From: Candidatus Altimarinota bacterium
Lineage (GTDB): Bacteria > Patescibacteriota > Gracilibacteria > BD1-5 > UBA6164
Length of the DNA: 44,384 bases
Assembly (NCBI GenBank): GCA_020631485.1
Contig: JAHDHC010000012.1
Coordinates: 1 to 44,384, forward strand
Direction of reading: 5' to 3'
Shown: piece by piece, positions 30,369 through 40,400 of the stretch
How positions within the stretch are numbered: position 1 is the stretch's first letter
Layout: the number at the start of each line of letters is the position of its first letter
Program-made: the position numbers and the translations under genes
The notes under the pieces: generated by a model
What the model saw: the letters and a program-made list of their open reading frames with translations, nothing else
The model's database searches: none
What the model was told of the DNA's origin: nothing

Positions 30369-31055
30369 ATGAAAACACTAAAAATTTTTTTATTGCTTAC
30401 AACTACATTTTTACTCGGAGCATGTTTTTGAACTACTGAGGATAATATTGCCCAAACACAGCAAGATGATAGTTGATCAGAATCAGCACCCAAATACATA
30501 CTCGCACTCGGTGATAGTTTAACCGCGGGTTATTCACTTCCGATTGAAGACTCCTATCCATCTCAATTAGAAGGTATGTTACAAAATGAAGGGTATAACT
30601 ATGAACTTATAAATGCTGGAGTAAGTGGGAATACCAGTGCTCAAGCACTTGAAAGACTCGATCTGTATCTCGAAGATCCAAGTGAGACACCTGAGCTTGC
30701 CTTAGTAGTAGTATGATGAAATGATGGTCTACGTGGCCAAAGTATTGATACGCTCGAGAATAATCTCACTCAAATAGTAGAAAAACTCCAAGAAAGATGA
30801 GTCAAAGTTGTAATATGATGAATGCAAATCCCTCCAAATAGAGGATTAAAGTACTTTAGTGATTTCAAATGAGTCTACAAAAAAGTAGCAAAAGCTACTG
30901 ACGCTGAAAGGATTGATTTCTTTCTCGAAGACGTCGCAACAAAATCACAATACAATCTTCCCGATTGAATACACCCAAACAAAGAGGGATATGCTATCAT
31001 ATCTCAAAATGTTTTTAATTTTTTAGAAAAAAATAAGCTCCTACAAAATGATTAA
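30369..31055 (+). CDS. tesA: SGNH-family esterase/lysophospholipase, lipoprotein (TesA-like, 228 aa)
   Basis: Code-25 frame from ATG 30369 to TAA 31053-31055. Lipobox at the end of the signal peptide: LLTTTFLLGACFG, with Cys as the predicted lipidated residue, so the protein is anchored on the outside of the membrane. Catalytic blocks of the GDSL/SGNH fold: block I LALGDSLTAGYSLP (nucleophile Ser), block II NAGVSGNTS, block III VVVGGNDGLRG (Asn of the oxyanion hole) and block V LPDGIHPNKEGY (Asp and His). The paired UGA codons at VVVGGND occupy invariant glycines. TesA homologues are thioesterases/lysophospholipases and sit with ybbA-ybbP in many bacteria, as here; the next gene overlaps the stop by 8 bp (ATGATTAA). 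Confidence 0.9.
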
Positions 31056-31716
31056 TATAAAAAACCTTTGAAAGTCCTACAAAAACACAAATAATTCTGA
31101 CACCATCATATATCAGGATATGGATCTACAAATCGAGAAATGAAGTTTTATTTCCATACTTGGAACAAGCGGGAGCGGAAAAACGACTTTTCTCAATCTT
31201 CTCTCTGGCTTAGATACTTTTGACTCTTGAAGTATAGAAGTAAATGGAAAAAAACTAGAATCTCTCAATGATGATGAAAAAACTGCCTTTCGTGGAAAAA
31301 ACATAAGTTTCATATTTCAGCAGTTCCATCTCATAGACAATCTCACAGTAGAAGAAAATATAGACCTGATCATAGAACTTAACAAAATAAAAAGACGTTA
31401 CGACACAAAAAAACTCTTAGAAATAGTAGGACTCTGAAATAAACTTACATCATACCCATACAATCTCAGTTGAGGAGAACAACAAAGGGTAGCAGTTGCA
31501 CGAGCGTTTGTCTGAGAAACACCTATTTTACTCGCTGATGAACCAACTGGGAATCTAGACGAAGAAAACTCCAAAATAGTTATGGATCTCATAACGAAAC
31601 TCCATAAAGAAACTGGAAATACCATCATCATGATAACTCATGACCTCAAAATTGCATGACTCGCTGATACGAGTTTCTTCCTCAAGGATCACAAACTCAT
31701 TTCTCAATCACTATAA
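31048..31716 (+). CDS. ybbA: ABC transporter ATPase, YbbA/LolD type (222 aa)
   Basis: ATG 31048 overlaps the esterase stop. Walker [14 protein letters not shown] (residues 39-50), Q-loop [17 protein letters not shown], signature [17 protein letters not shown], Walker [17 protein letters not shown] and H-loop IMITHDL. The '[10 protein letters not shown]' block is typical of the MacB/LolD/YbbA subfamily, which energises FtsX-fold permeases acting on lipoproteins, peptides or lipids rather than importing substrates. It partners with the FtsX-like permease encoded 5 bp downstream. Gly of the signature and others are UGA. The specific cargo is unknown. Confidence 0.93.
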
Positions 31717-31720
31717 ATTT

Positions 31721-34135
31721 ATGTATAGCAAATTTACAAAAACATTCATCGGAAAAAATATTTCTAAGTTTCTTCTGATTATTTTCTGTATTTCACTCTC
31801 TTTGACAGGTTTTCTTGTAAGTGATAATCTCGTAAACAATATCCAAAGACTTATCTGAAATGAGGCAAAACCAATTTTGGGCTGAGATATAAAACTTGAG
31901 TGAAGAGGAAAACTCAATAATGAACAGCTCACGTATCTGGACTGACTAGAAAAAAGCTGAACTATTGATCTCAGTGAAAAGATCCAGACATTTTCCACAA
32001 TCATAGACAAGTTCTGAGAACCACAACTTGTGTCATTGATATTCGTAGAGGACAATTATCCTCTTTATGGAGACTATATCGTGCGTAAAAAAGAAGTAGA
32101 ATGAGTCTGATACGCAGCATCACAAAGTGTAGTAGATATCCTTGAAAAAGACTGAGGTCTCACACTTTTTGAGAAAAGATATAAAACTGCTGGAATTATT
32201 GAAAAGTTTCCTGAAGCTGCAGTTAATTTTTATGATGAAGGGAAAAAAGTCGTACTGCCCTTATCAGAGTTCCAATGACTCTGAATTGATCAACTCTGAT
32301 CAAGAATAGAGAGAGAGTATCTTATAAAGGTAATAAACCCCTGAGATTTTGAGAATGTACTTTCAAGACTAGAAGATAATCCACTTTTCTCCACAGTACA
32401 GATACGTGACTACAAAAGTGGTTGAAATACCTTTAATGAGATTTTCAAAGAGCTTGATAATTATATAAAATACATAGTTATTGTATCCTTTCTTTTAACG
32501 ATACTCATAATATTTCTATCCGTTGAATCTTTTTATATCGGTAACAAAAGAAGTTTTGCTATATTAAAAATTCTTGGACTCAGAACAAAGAAATTTTTAT
32601 TCTTCAATATAGTATTATTTTCAATAATATATATAGTCAGCTATATTATTTCTATTATTTTATCCAATATAACTTTTAGCTATATACGAACTTTTGAAGT
32701 CGCTTCAGACTTCTATATCATCCCTTCTTCTCTCTTGTCAGTATGACTTCTTTGACTCACTATCCTTTCCATATCAGTTTTTATACCACTTATTAAGTTT
32801 TTTTCTAACCCTCCACTTGCATGACTCAAAGAAAATTTTCTACAAGTTTACAGCAAAAAAGAAATACTGTTTCAGACATTTATCGTCGCTCTTTGACTTG
32901 CAATTATATACAGGATATGAATATGAAGTTTTAGAGAAGCACTAGAGTTTAGCCTTGTATTTTTATGAATTATTTTTGCTCTCTCTCTTATGTATAAATT
33001 TATTTTATACATCACATACAAACTTTTTAAAAATACTAAAAATACAAATTTTAATATATACGACTCTATTAGAAATACCATAAAACCTTGAAATCTCTCC
33101 CTTCTTATATCCTGAAGTTTTCTCATATCTTTTACTACTCTTTTGTTTATCTCAATCATATCTCTCAATTTCCTCAACACCCTTAATATTGATTTATCTG
33201 ATAATAAAAATGTATATGTTATAAACATCCCTGAAGCTGATAGAGAAAAAATCGGCAACGAGTACTTTGATGATACTTTTTCAGTAATACTTGCAAGAAT
33301 CTCAAAAATCAACACTCTCACTCTCTGAGAATACCTATGAGATAGATGAGATTCAGGACGCTTTACTCGAGAATTTAACATCACAGACAACGCTCTCAAG
33401 GATGTCCCTATACTTCAGGGAAAGCCAATAAAACCAGGAGAAGTTTCTGTTGATGATGATTTTTCAAAAACATTAAAATTAAAGATCTGAGATACCATAG
33501 AGTTCAGCGTTTACTGAAAAAAGAAAGTTCTTCAAGTTGCAAACATCAGAAAAAGTGGAAACACATCTGTACAGCCATTTTTTTACTTTCAAGTACATTC
33601 AGATGATTTTAAAAATTTCCCAAAAAATTATTTCCTCAGTACCTATGTAGCTCCTGAGCAGATGTCTGATTTCAAAAAAGATCTACTTGCTAAAACTGGA
33701 GATTATATTTCTTTTATAGAAATAGAGGAGATAATCACGGAAATTAAGTCTATATCTCAAAAAGTCTTAATAGTGATTCAAATACTCTTCAGCTATGTAT
33801 TTATTTTTTGTATCGTCAGTCTCCTTGTCAGTGTAGTGTTTCTCATACCATTTAAACAAAAGAAATCAAAACTGTATCATATACTGTGAGCAAGCAAGAC
33901 ATTTATACAAAAAAATAATATCTTTGAATATGCATATCTCCAAATACTTGCAAGTATTATAAGTCTGAGTATAGCTACTTGAGCAGGGTATTTTGTTCTG
34001 TGACAGTCAGACTTCATAAACTTCTCATGGCTAATGTTCTGATGGGCACTTTTCATCTCAGGAATTATCGCAATATCAATCTTTGGGATTATTTATTATC
34101 TCGTAGCTCGTATAAAAGTAACATGACAAAAATAA
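31721..34135 (+). CDS. ybbP: FtsX-fold ABC permease, YbbP-like (804 aa)
   Basis: Code-25 frame from ATG 31721 to TAA 34133-34135. One N-terminal helix (FLLIIFCISLSLTGFLVSDN), a large periplasmic-type domain to about residue 245, three helices (YIVIVSFLLTILIIFL... to about residue 370), a second copy of helix plus soluble domain (IISLNFLNTLNIDLSDNKNV...) and three C-terminal helices. This doubled FtsX arrangement (10 helices in two halves) is that of YbbP, which pairs with YbbA next to TesA. The three-gene order tesA-ybbA-ybbP is conserved in Gram-negative bacteria and is kept here. Proposed work in that complex is lipid or lysophospholipid handling; the substrate is unsettled. Confidence 0.85.
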
Positions 34136-34455
34136 AGCAAGAACATATCGATAACTTACGTCGCTGAAGAAAATCGTGAGCAAATATATGAGGTCGTAGA
34201 ACTCCTCATCACTTATATAAATACGAAGAATATAAATACAATAAAGCACTTAAAAATAAGTATCTAGAAGTAACCACAAGAGACCGTATCAACCTCATGA
34301 ATCTTTGGGAGAAAGTATGTGCAGTACATGCGTGGAAAAACTATATCCTCATGAAAAATACTGAAAAAGGTATAGCCGATATTTACCTATGATGAGATGT
34401 GATTCACTCATGAGCTCTAAAGGATATGAAAGAAAAAATACAATCACTTATATAA
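34123..34455 (+). CDS. Unknown basic protein (110 aa)
   Basis: Code-25 frame from ATG 34123, overlapping the permease stop by 13 bp, to TAA 34453-34455. The N-terminus is basic and Gly-rich (HIDNLRRGRKSGANIGGRRT), followed by helices (YKYEEYKYNKALKNKYLEV, MNLWEKVCAVHAWKNYILM) and GIADIYLGGDVIHSGALKDM. No membrane segment. The tight overlap places it in the tesA-ybbAP operon, but nothing in the sequence ties it to that function. A nucleic-acid-binding role is possible from the basic start. Family not recognised. Confidence 0.65.
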
Positions 34456-34460
34456 CACAG

Positions 34461-34601
34461 ATGAAAATATTTGAGAGATGACAATATAAAGAAGCAAAGA
34501 TCTGTCTGGTATGTAAAAAGCCTTTTACGATACGAAAAAAACGGAAAAACTGTTTTGATCAAGTACTCTATTGTAGCGAAAGGTGCAGAAAAAATAAGTA
34601 G
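34461..34601 (+). CDS. DUF2256 zinc-binding protein (46 aa)
   Basis: Frame from ATG 34461 to TAG 34599-34601. The 46-residue product has the complete DUF2256 pattern: ICLVCKKPFTIRKKRKNCFD then VLYCSERCRKNK, i.e. Cys-x2-Cys ... Cys-x3-Cys with the usual Lys/Arg/Phe/Trp-like core. It probably binds one zinc ion. The family is small and of unknown role, often next to photolyase or other genes in other bacteria. Here it is the last gene of the tesA operon, 5 bp after the 110-aa gene. It is convergent with pbpC, whose stop lies 4 bp away, with no terminator between. Confidence 0.8.
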
Positions 34602-34604
34602 ATG

Positions 34605-36875
34605 TTATTGAACCTTGACTCAAAGTTCCTCGAGTCTATTTTCTTCAAAATCACTCAATTTCTGAAATATATCTAAGCTACTATAGATTTCATCTGAGAT
34701 GCGTGAATGATATATTTTTCATTCTCTTGAAAAAATATTTTCTTTTCTATAACAGTTTACATCGAGACAATATGAGTTCTCTACAATACCATCTGATATC
34801 TGGAGAACTCTGTTTTTTATATATCAAAGTTCTATAGCTTTTTCTATTACATGATGCCAGATATATCCCGCTCATGAAATACCTGTTACTCATTGCATCG
34901 ATGAGTTGTCATTGTTTCCAACCCATACTCATACGACTAGATCAGGATGATATGATACAACCAAATTATCACGAAAGTCACTACTTGTTCCAGTTTTCAC
35001 TGCCTGTGGAATAGAAGTATTGAGGATAGAATTCACTCAAAAACTTACATCTCTATTGTCTGGATCAGAAAGTATATCATAGAGGAGAAACTTTTCTGCT
35101 TCTAATAGATTACTCCCTCCGACCTCACTTCGTTTGGCTACCTCCCTCTTCGAAGGAGGACTCAGATAACTGTTCCCTCTCAGAGAGGGAGATCACTGAG
35201 TGACAGAGGGAGTCATAGGTAGTAGCTTTGCATAACTACGAACCAGACTTTCCAAAGGTATATCTGGATTCCCGAGGACGAGTGAGTATCCATAGTGTTC
35301 AGCTCCATGAGAAAAAGAAAAACCATATTGTTTATAAAAATCATATACTTCTTGGAGTCATAATTCTCTTGCGAGTCGTACTGAGGCATTATTGAAACTA
35401 TTTCATAATGCTTTTTTGTATCTCACGAGTCCATACTCTTTGAGTGAATAGTTTTCAGAAATATACACTTTTCCTTCTTGAAAACTATTATATTCACTCT
35501 CTATATCTATGATCAAATCGTCAGGCTGAGCTCACTCAACTAAACCCTGTAAATACAGAAATGGTTTCATCGTACTCCCAGGTTGTCTACGAGCTCTGAT
35601 GACATCCACTTGACCGTCAATATCCTTAGCCCAAAAGTCTTTGGAACCTTGATATATCAGGACTTCCCCAGTGTCTGGGATCATTGCAAATATTGCACCA
35701 TTTGTTACATTTTTATCTTTGAGTCTTCCTAAGGTTTGATTCAACACCTCACGTGCAAATCACTGGAGTTCTGAATCGATAGATACTCCAAATTTTCTCG
35801 TTCATACTAAGCTCCCTCCGACCTCACTACGTTCGGCCACCTCCCTCTCCGAAGGAGGACTTATCTTGTTCCCCTTCGAAGAGGGGGATACCTGCGAAGC
35901 AGGAGGGGGAGTTTGCTGTTCTCAATAGAATAGATGTCACGAAGTGACAGGGGGAGTCATATCTCAAGATAACCATCTTTGAGTCACAAATGGGAAACGA
36001 TCGATATTTTCTTTTTGATTGAGTTTCCCCAAGTATGTTCTCTCAAAACTATACCCAAGTCTCTTTTTTACGATGGCAAAATAATCTCTAAAATATGTTT
36101 CTTCCAATGATTTTACTCATGGATTGTGAATCAGACTCAGTAAAATCGTTATCTCTTCTTCGCTCAGTTCACCTACATCTTCTTTTTCAAAATACACTTC
36201 CATCGCTCCACCGATTCCATAGATCTGATTTCCAAAGTAGGCATCATGGTAATAGATATTTAAAATATGATCTTTCTCTCTTGTTGCATCAAAATATAGA
36301 GCAAGTACAGCTTCTCTCGCCTTTTGTAAATAGCTTCTTCTTGTATTTTTAAAATACTTATTTTTCACATATTGCTCAGTTATCGTACTTCCACCACTCA
36401 CTCGTTTCCCTCTCATATTATCCCATAAAGCCCTCAGTTTCGAAGGCACGTTTACCCCCCAATGATTATAAAAATTTTTATCTTCGATCGTAATGAGCGC
36501 ATTAATAAATTCACAATTGTTCGTCGGAACAACTCCCTCCGACTTCGCTCAGGCTCAGCCACCTCCCTCTATGAAGGAGGACTTTTTAGTTCCCCCACGT
36601 AGAGGGGGATGTCCAGAGGACAGGGGGAGTCTTGTTGCATTGAAGCAATCTGTAGTCTCCACAAATTTGTAGTAGCCACCCGGATACATCTTATCAGTAA
36701 TCACCTCCCCATTCCTATCCCTCAAAAATACCCTCCCCGGTCACTTTGATTCTTCCACACTATTATTCACATGTTGTGAGTAACGAGTATCGTAGGTAAT
36801 TATTGGGATGAAGGAGTAGATGAAGAAGATTAATATTAAAAAAAGAAATCAGAAAATAGAGTATTTATTTTTCAA
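34605..36875 (-). CDS. pbpC: Penicillin-binding protein 1C (PbpC, 756 aa), TTG start
   Basis: Code-25 frame from TTG 36875 (no ATG fits; the codon overlaps the end of the DUF559 gene by 11 bp) to TAA 34605. Signal anchor YSIFGFLFLILIFFIYSFIP; transglycosylase domain with ITIEDKNFYNHWGV (catalytic Glu near 131) and VSGGSTITEQYVKN; transpeptidase with RRQPGSTMKPFLY (Ser434 of S-x-x-K), NSFNNASVRLA (SxN) and KTGTSSDFRDN (KTG). It polymerises and crosslinks peptidoglycan outside the membrane. The gene has been invaded by three palindromic elements in frame: before the TG core (about residues 82-115), between TG and TP domains, and within the TP domain between the SxN and KTG motifs. It follows the alpha-2-macroglobulin gene, a combination known from many bacteria. 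Confidence 0.93.
35113..35215. repeat. Palindromic element in pbpC, copy 3
   Basis: About 103 bp starting ctccctccgacctcacttcg and ending gacagagggagtca; it contains two hairpin units (agctccctcc..ggaggac type and gttccctct..gagggaga type). In frame it encodes TPSVTQGSPSLRGN...SPPSKREVAKRSEVGGS, between the SxN and KTG motifs of the transpeptidase. Confidence 0.8.
35810..35959. repeat. Palindromic element in pbpC, copy 2 (extended)
   Basis: About 150 bp; same order as copy 3 plus an additional tail (tgtcacgaagtgacaggggg), so it may be a composite of two insertions. In frame it encodes TPPVTSGHLFYGEQQ, then TPPPASQVSPSSKGN and SPPSEREVAERSEVGGS between the TG and TP domains. Confidence 0.8.
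36532..36632. repeat. Palindromic element in pbpC, copy 1
   Basis: About 101 bp from actccctccgacttcgctca to ggacagggggagtc. The pbpC frame reads it in a different phase from copies 2 and 3: LPLSSGHPPLRGG..., SSFIEGGGGAGAKSEGV. Two UGA codons inside the copy are read as glycine. Confidence 0.8.
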
Positions 36876-37278
36876 TATTTCAAAAATTACTTTTTATCTT
36901 ATCACAAACACTTTCAAAGTTATTATACACATCATCATTTGTAAATCTAATTACTTTGAGTCAATATGCTTCTAGAACCTCTGTTCTTTGATGATCATAT
37001 TCTTCGACTCAGTCTTCATAATGCGAATCTCAATCGAGTTCAACAACTAGTCATAATTCACTACAATAGAAATCAACAATATAATTGTCGATAACTCTTT
37101 GTCGTAAAAATCTGTTTTCAGAATCTTTTAGAAAATCAAACCATAACTTTTTTTCAGCACGAGTCATATTCTTCCTCATTTGTTTTGCTCTGTCATTTAA
37201 CTTTAGATTATATGGAAGTCTTCATTGGGAAGATATACATCATCTAGATTTTAAAAATTCTGGAGTAATTTCTATCAT
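36865..37278 (-). CDS. DUF559 (VSR-like endonuclease fold) protein 2 (137 aa)
   Basis: Code-25 frame from ATG 37278 to TAA 36865. Same family as 9221-9586: YNLKLNDRAKQMRKNMTRAE, LWFDFLKDSENRFLRQRVIDNYIVDFYC, LGLVVELDGDSHYEDGVEEYDHQRTEVLEAYG and LKVIRFTND, with the same Asp/Glu positions. The two copies differ in much of the sequence, so this is not a recent duplicate. It stands between the alpha-2-macroglobulin gene and pbpC, a pair usually adjacent, so it looks like an insertion. It has palindromic elements upstream (37298-37470) and the closest downstream one lies inside pbpC at 36532-36632. Its stop overlaps the pbpC start. Confidence 0.88.
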
Positions 37279-37297
37279 ATTTTTATTGTCTTTATTT

Positions 37298-37340
37298 GTT
37301 CCCCCTCGTAGAGGGGGATGTCCGAAGGACAGGGGGAGTT
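37298..37340. repeat. Palindromic element copy upstream of DUF559 gene 2
   Basis: gttccccctcgtagaggggg then atgtccgaaggacagggggagtt: one complete hairpin unit, 20 bp from the DUF559 start codon at 37278. Confidence 0.8.
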
Positions 37341-37365
37341 TTGTTGTATAAAATCACATAACAAC

Positions 37366-37470
37366 AGCTCCCTCCGACCTCACTTCGTTCGCCCACCTCC
37401 CTCTCCGAGGGAGGACTCTTCCAGTTCCCCTTCGGAGAGGGGGATACCTGCGATAGCAGGAGGGGGAGTT
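37366..37470. repeat. Two-unit palindromic element between A2M and DUF559 gene 2
   Basis: agctccctccgacctcactt cgttcgcccacctccctctcc gagggaggac, then gttccccttcggagaggggg atacctgcgatagcaggagggggagtt. It starts 26 bp from the copy at 37298-37340 and lies 11 bp after the alpha-2-macroglobulin stop. Confidence 0.8.
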
Positions 37471-37481
37471 TCGTTACTCTT

Positions 37482-40400
37482 CTACTTAATAACTATCTTC
37501 CTAAACACTCCATTCGCTCTGGTCTGTGGTTGGTACATCTTGTAGACGGTTGCGGGTGGGTAGATGAAGGTTCAGGCGAAGTCTGCGGTGATGAAGTACT
37601 CGTAGGTGGCTTGGGTTCCCCAGAATCTGTCAGCGTGGGCCATGATGAGATCGGGTCTACTTTCTACGTGACTCCATCTCCATGAATTTTGTGTTGTCTC
37701 TTGATTGGTTGCAATTTTGTTTGTTTTGAACTTTGAATTGAGGATACGGAAACCAGCTGGGAGATAATCTTCCATAGTAAGATTGTGTCTTTCCATATCT
37801 TTATCAAAATCTGCCTGTAAGACGATTTTGTATGTTGCTCACTTTTTAAATGTATCTCACTGGTGCAGTGTGAGTCACTTTGGTTGAGTACATTCATATT
37901 TACTTTTAGATCTTGGAGTTTCTCCATATATCCACTCACACTTTTCCTCTATATCTGATTCATCAGTCACTTCGTAGATAGTTCTTTTGATTTCGACTCC
38001 ATTGCTGTGGGCTTGTACCTTGAGTGGATCGATTGGATATTCTTCTATCAGTGCTGTGACAAAGAGTGGATCTCAGCTTACATTCTCAACACTGAGTGCT
38101 ACAGAATTATCCTCTAAAACTTCTTCTAAAACTTTCTTTTCTGAAAGCGTATTTATCTCTCATCCGATTGTTTGCTCTTTAGTATTTCCGTTTAGAGTTA
38201 TACGAGTTTCAGACTCGTTTGTCTTACCATACTTTTCTATATAATCTATAAATGCGAGAAAGACGTTCGCTTTTGTTTTTGTTGAAAAGTAATAACTCGA
38301 CCAATCTCTATTATTTAATCCATTGATATACTTTGTAATAATTGTCTTATCATAATCATATGCTATAAGCATTTGTACAAACTCAGCAGTATCAGATATT
38401 TCATTATAATAATATGATCCTGATCCTCCATTTTTTATGAGTTTTTCTATAATTGCTATATTTTTATCAATGAGAGTTTTGTACTTTTCTTTATCCATAA
38501 GTACAAGAGCATAAGTATAAGCTATCATCTCATGACGTCTCATACTCGCTGTGTCGAATCATTTTCTTATATCTTGTATTTTAAGTTTTTCTTCAGTTTT
38601 TTCTCCATGGTAACGAGCAAGTGCCCAGAGACTTTCTGCTTTTTCATATCAAAGAGCTCTGCCATAATTTTTTTCTAAAAATTTTACCGCTCAATCTATT
38701 ACTTTTTGGTCGACTTCTACTCAAGATTCTTGCATGAGGAAAAGCACTCTCAGTGCATATGCCGTTATATGAATATCTCCTTTTGTGTTTCCATGCCAGA
38801 TTTTAAAGCCCCCATCTGGAAGTGACATGTCATATATTTTTTTGAGTCATTCGTCTATATTATTTTGGACTTTCTCTGGATCTGTGTTTATATTTTCATA
38901 TATTCATTGGTACCTTTTGAGTACCGCATTTGGCATAGTTGAAGAGAGGAGTTGTTCTCCACATCCAAATGGATACATAGCAAGACTCCCAACAATTTTT
39001 TCTATTCCAATAAGGGGCGAATTAGAAATACTTAGTTGATATACAGACTTTTCTGGATCAACATTATCGCCTCAATCAAGACTAAAATCATGACTTTCTC
39101 ATTCTCCGAGGATCTTTGATTTCATGGCCGTAGAGAGAAGTGAAGGAGATGATTTGATTTCAATATTTCACTCTATCTTATCAGAGTTCTCAGCGCTATC
39201 TCAGAGTATAGTCATCATATATGGAATCACACATCTCTCGAGATTTGAATTACAATGATTATTGTTTTTGATTTCCCAAGTAATAACCGTACTTTCTCAT
39301 CCTTTCACGGTTAGTTCTTGCTCTGATTCTCAGATGTTTAGTTCTTCAGAAGTCAGTGACGCTTTGAATCCTATTTCTTTTTCTGTCGTGTTAAATATCT
39401 GCGCTATCACTTCAACTTTGTCTCCATCGCGAAGAGTGATTGGAGTTTTGTCTTGGATGATGACATCCTTTCTTACTTCTATAAAATCTTCAGCGTATCC
39501 AAAGAAATTGTCTTTTGATTGAGAGAGAACCATGATTCTAAAGTTTGTGAGATTATCTGGGAGATCAAATTTCACCTGAGCTTTTCAACTCACGTCCGTT
39601 ACCACAGATGGATTATAATAGGCAGTATTTTTAAAGATATTTCTACTTGATACCGCACTATCTCATCACTTAAAATTTCCAAAACCACTTCATCCAACTA
39701 TTCATTTTCTAGAAAAGTAATAGTTACGAAGCATAGCAATGTTTGTAATACTGGTTTGAATTTGAAACGGGAGTTTTTTGTAAAACTTTTCCAGTGAGTT
39801 CATATCGATATTTCCCATGAGACTCACCAAACTATCATCAACTACCATAACCGTAAGCTCATGATTTGCTCACTTTCATTTGAGAGTACTCACGTCAATA
39901 TCGAGTGTTACTTCTTCTCGTGGAGAATATTGCTTTTTATTTGAGACAATTGAAATCTCAGTCTTTTTATCAGTCTTATCAACAACAACTTCGGTATATC
40001 AAACTTTGTACTCAGGAATACTCGAAGCTCCCTCCGACTTCGCTGAAGCTCAGCCACCTCCCTCTCCGAGGGAGGCATTTTCTGAGTTCCCCCTATTAGA
40101 GGGGGAAACCAGCGAAGCAGGAGGGGGAGCCTCTGCATCAATTGCAACAACTCCTATATAGGCGTTTGGAATAAAACTCTCATCAACCGTTATTTCTTTG
40201 AAAAATGTATTTCCTGGAACATCTATATATTCGTGCTTGAGAACTCATTGCTTTTCTACAGTCCAGAGAATTTTTCATTTTGAAAATGGGAGTCTCACAA
40301 ATACACGAGCTTTTTCTCAGAGTTTGTAACTCACCTTTTCTGAGAGAACCGTTATCTTATTATCGCTCTGAATTGGGTTAGATGCATCTGTATCTCCATA

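Noticed and set aside
30360-30371. TATAAT immediately before the tesA start as a promoter
   Set aside because: The hexamer ends only 3 bases before the ATG, so the transcript would begin at or after the start codon; a chance match in AT-rich DNA is more likely.
32872-33399. 175-codon standard-code ORF on the minus strand
   Set aside because: It is antisense to the FtsX-like permease gene, whose code-25 frame spans the region continuously with membrane helices.
37664-37939. 91-codon minus ORF and similar overlapping frames in the A2M gene
   Set aside because: Shadows in other frames; the frame with low coordinate divisible by three matches alpha-2-macroglobulin throughout.
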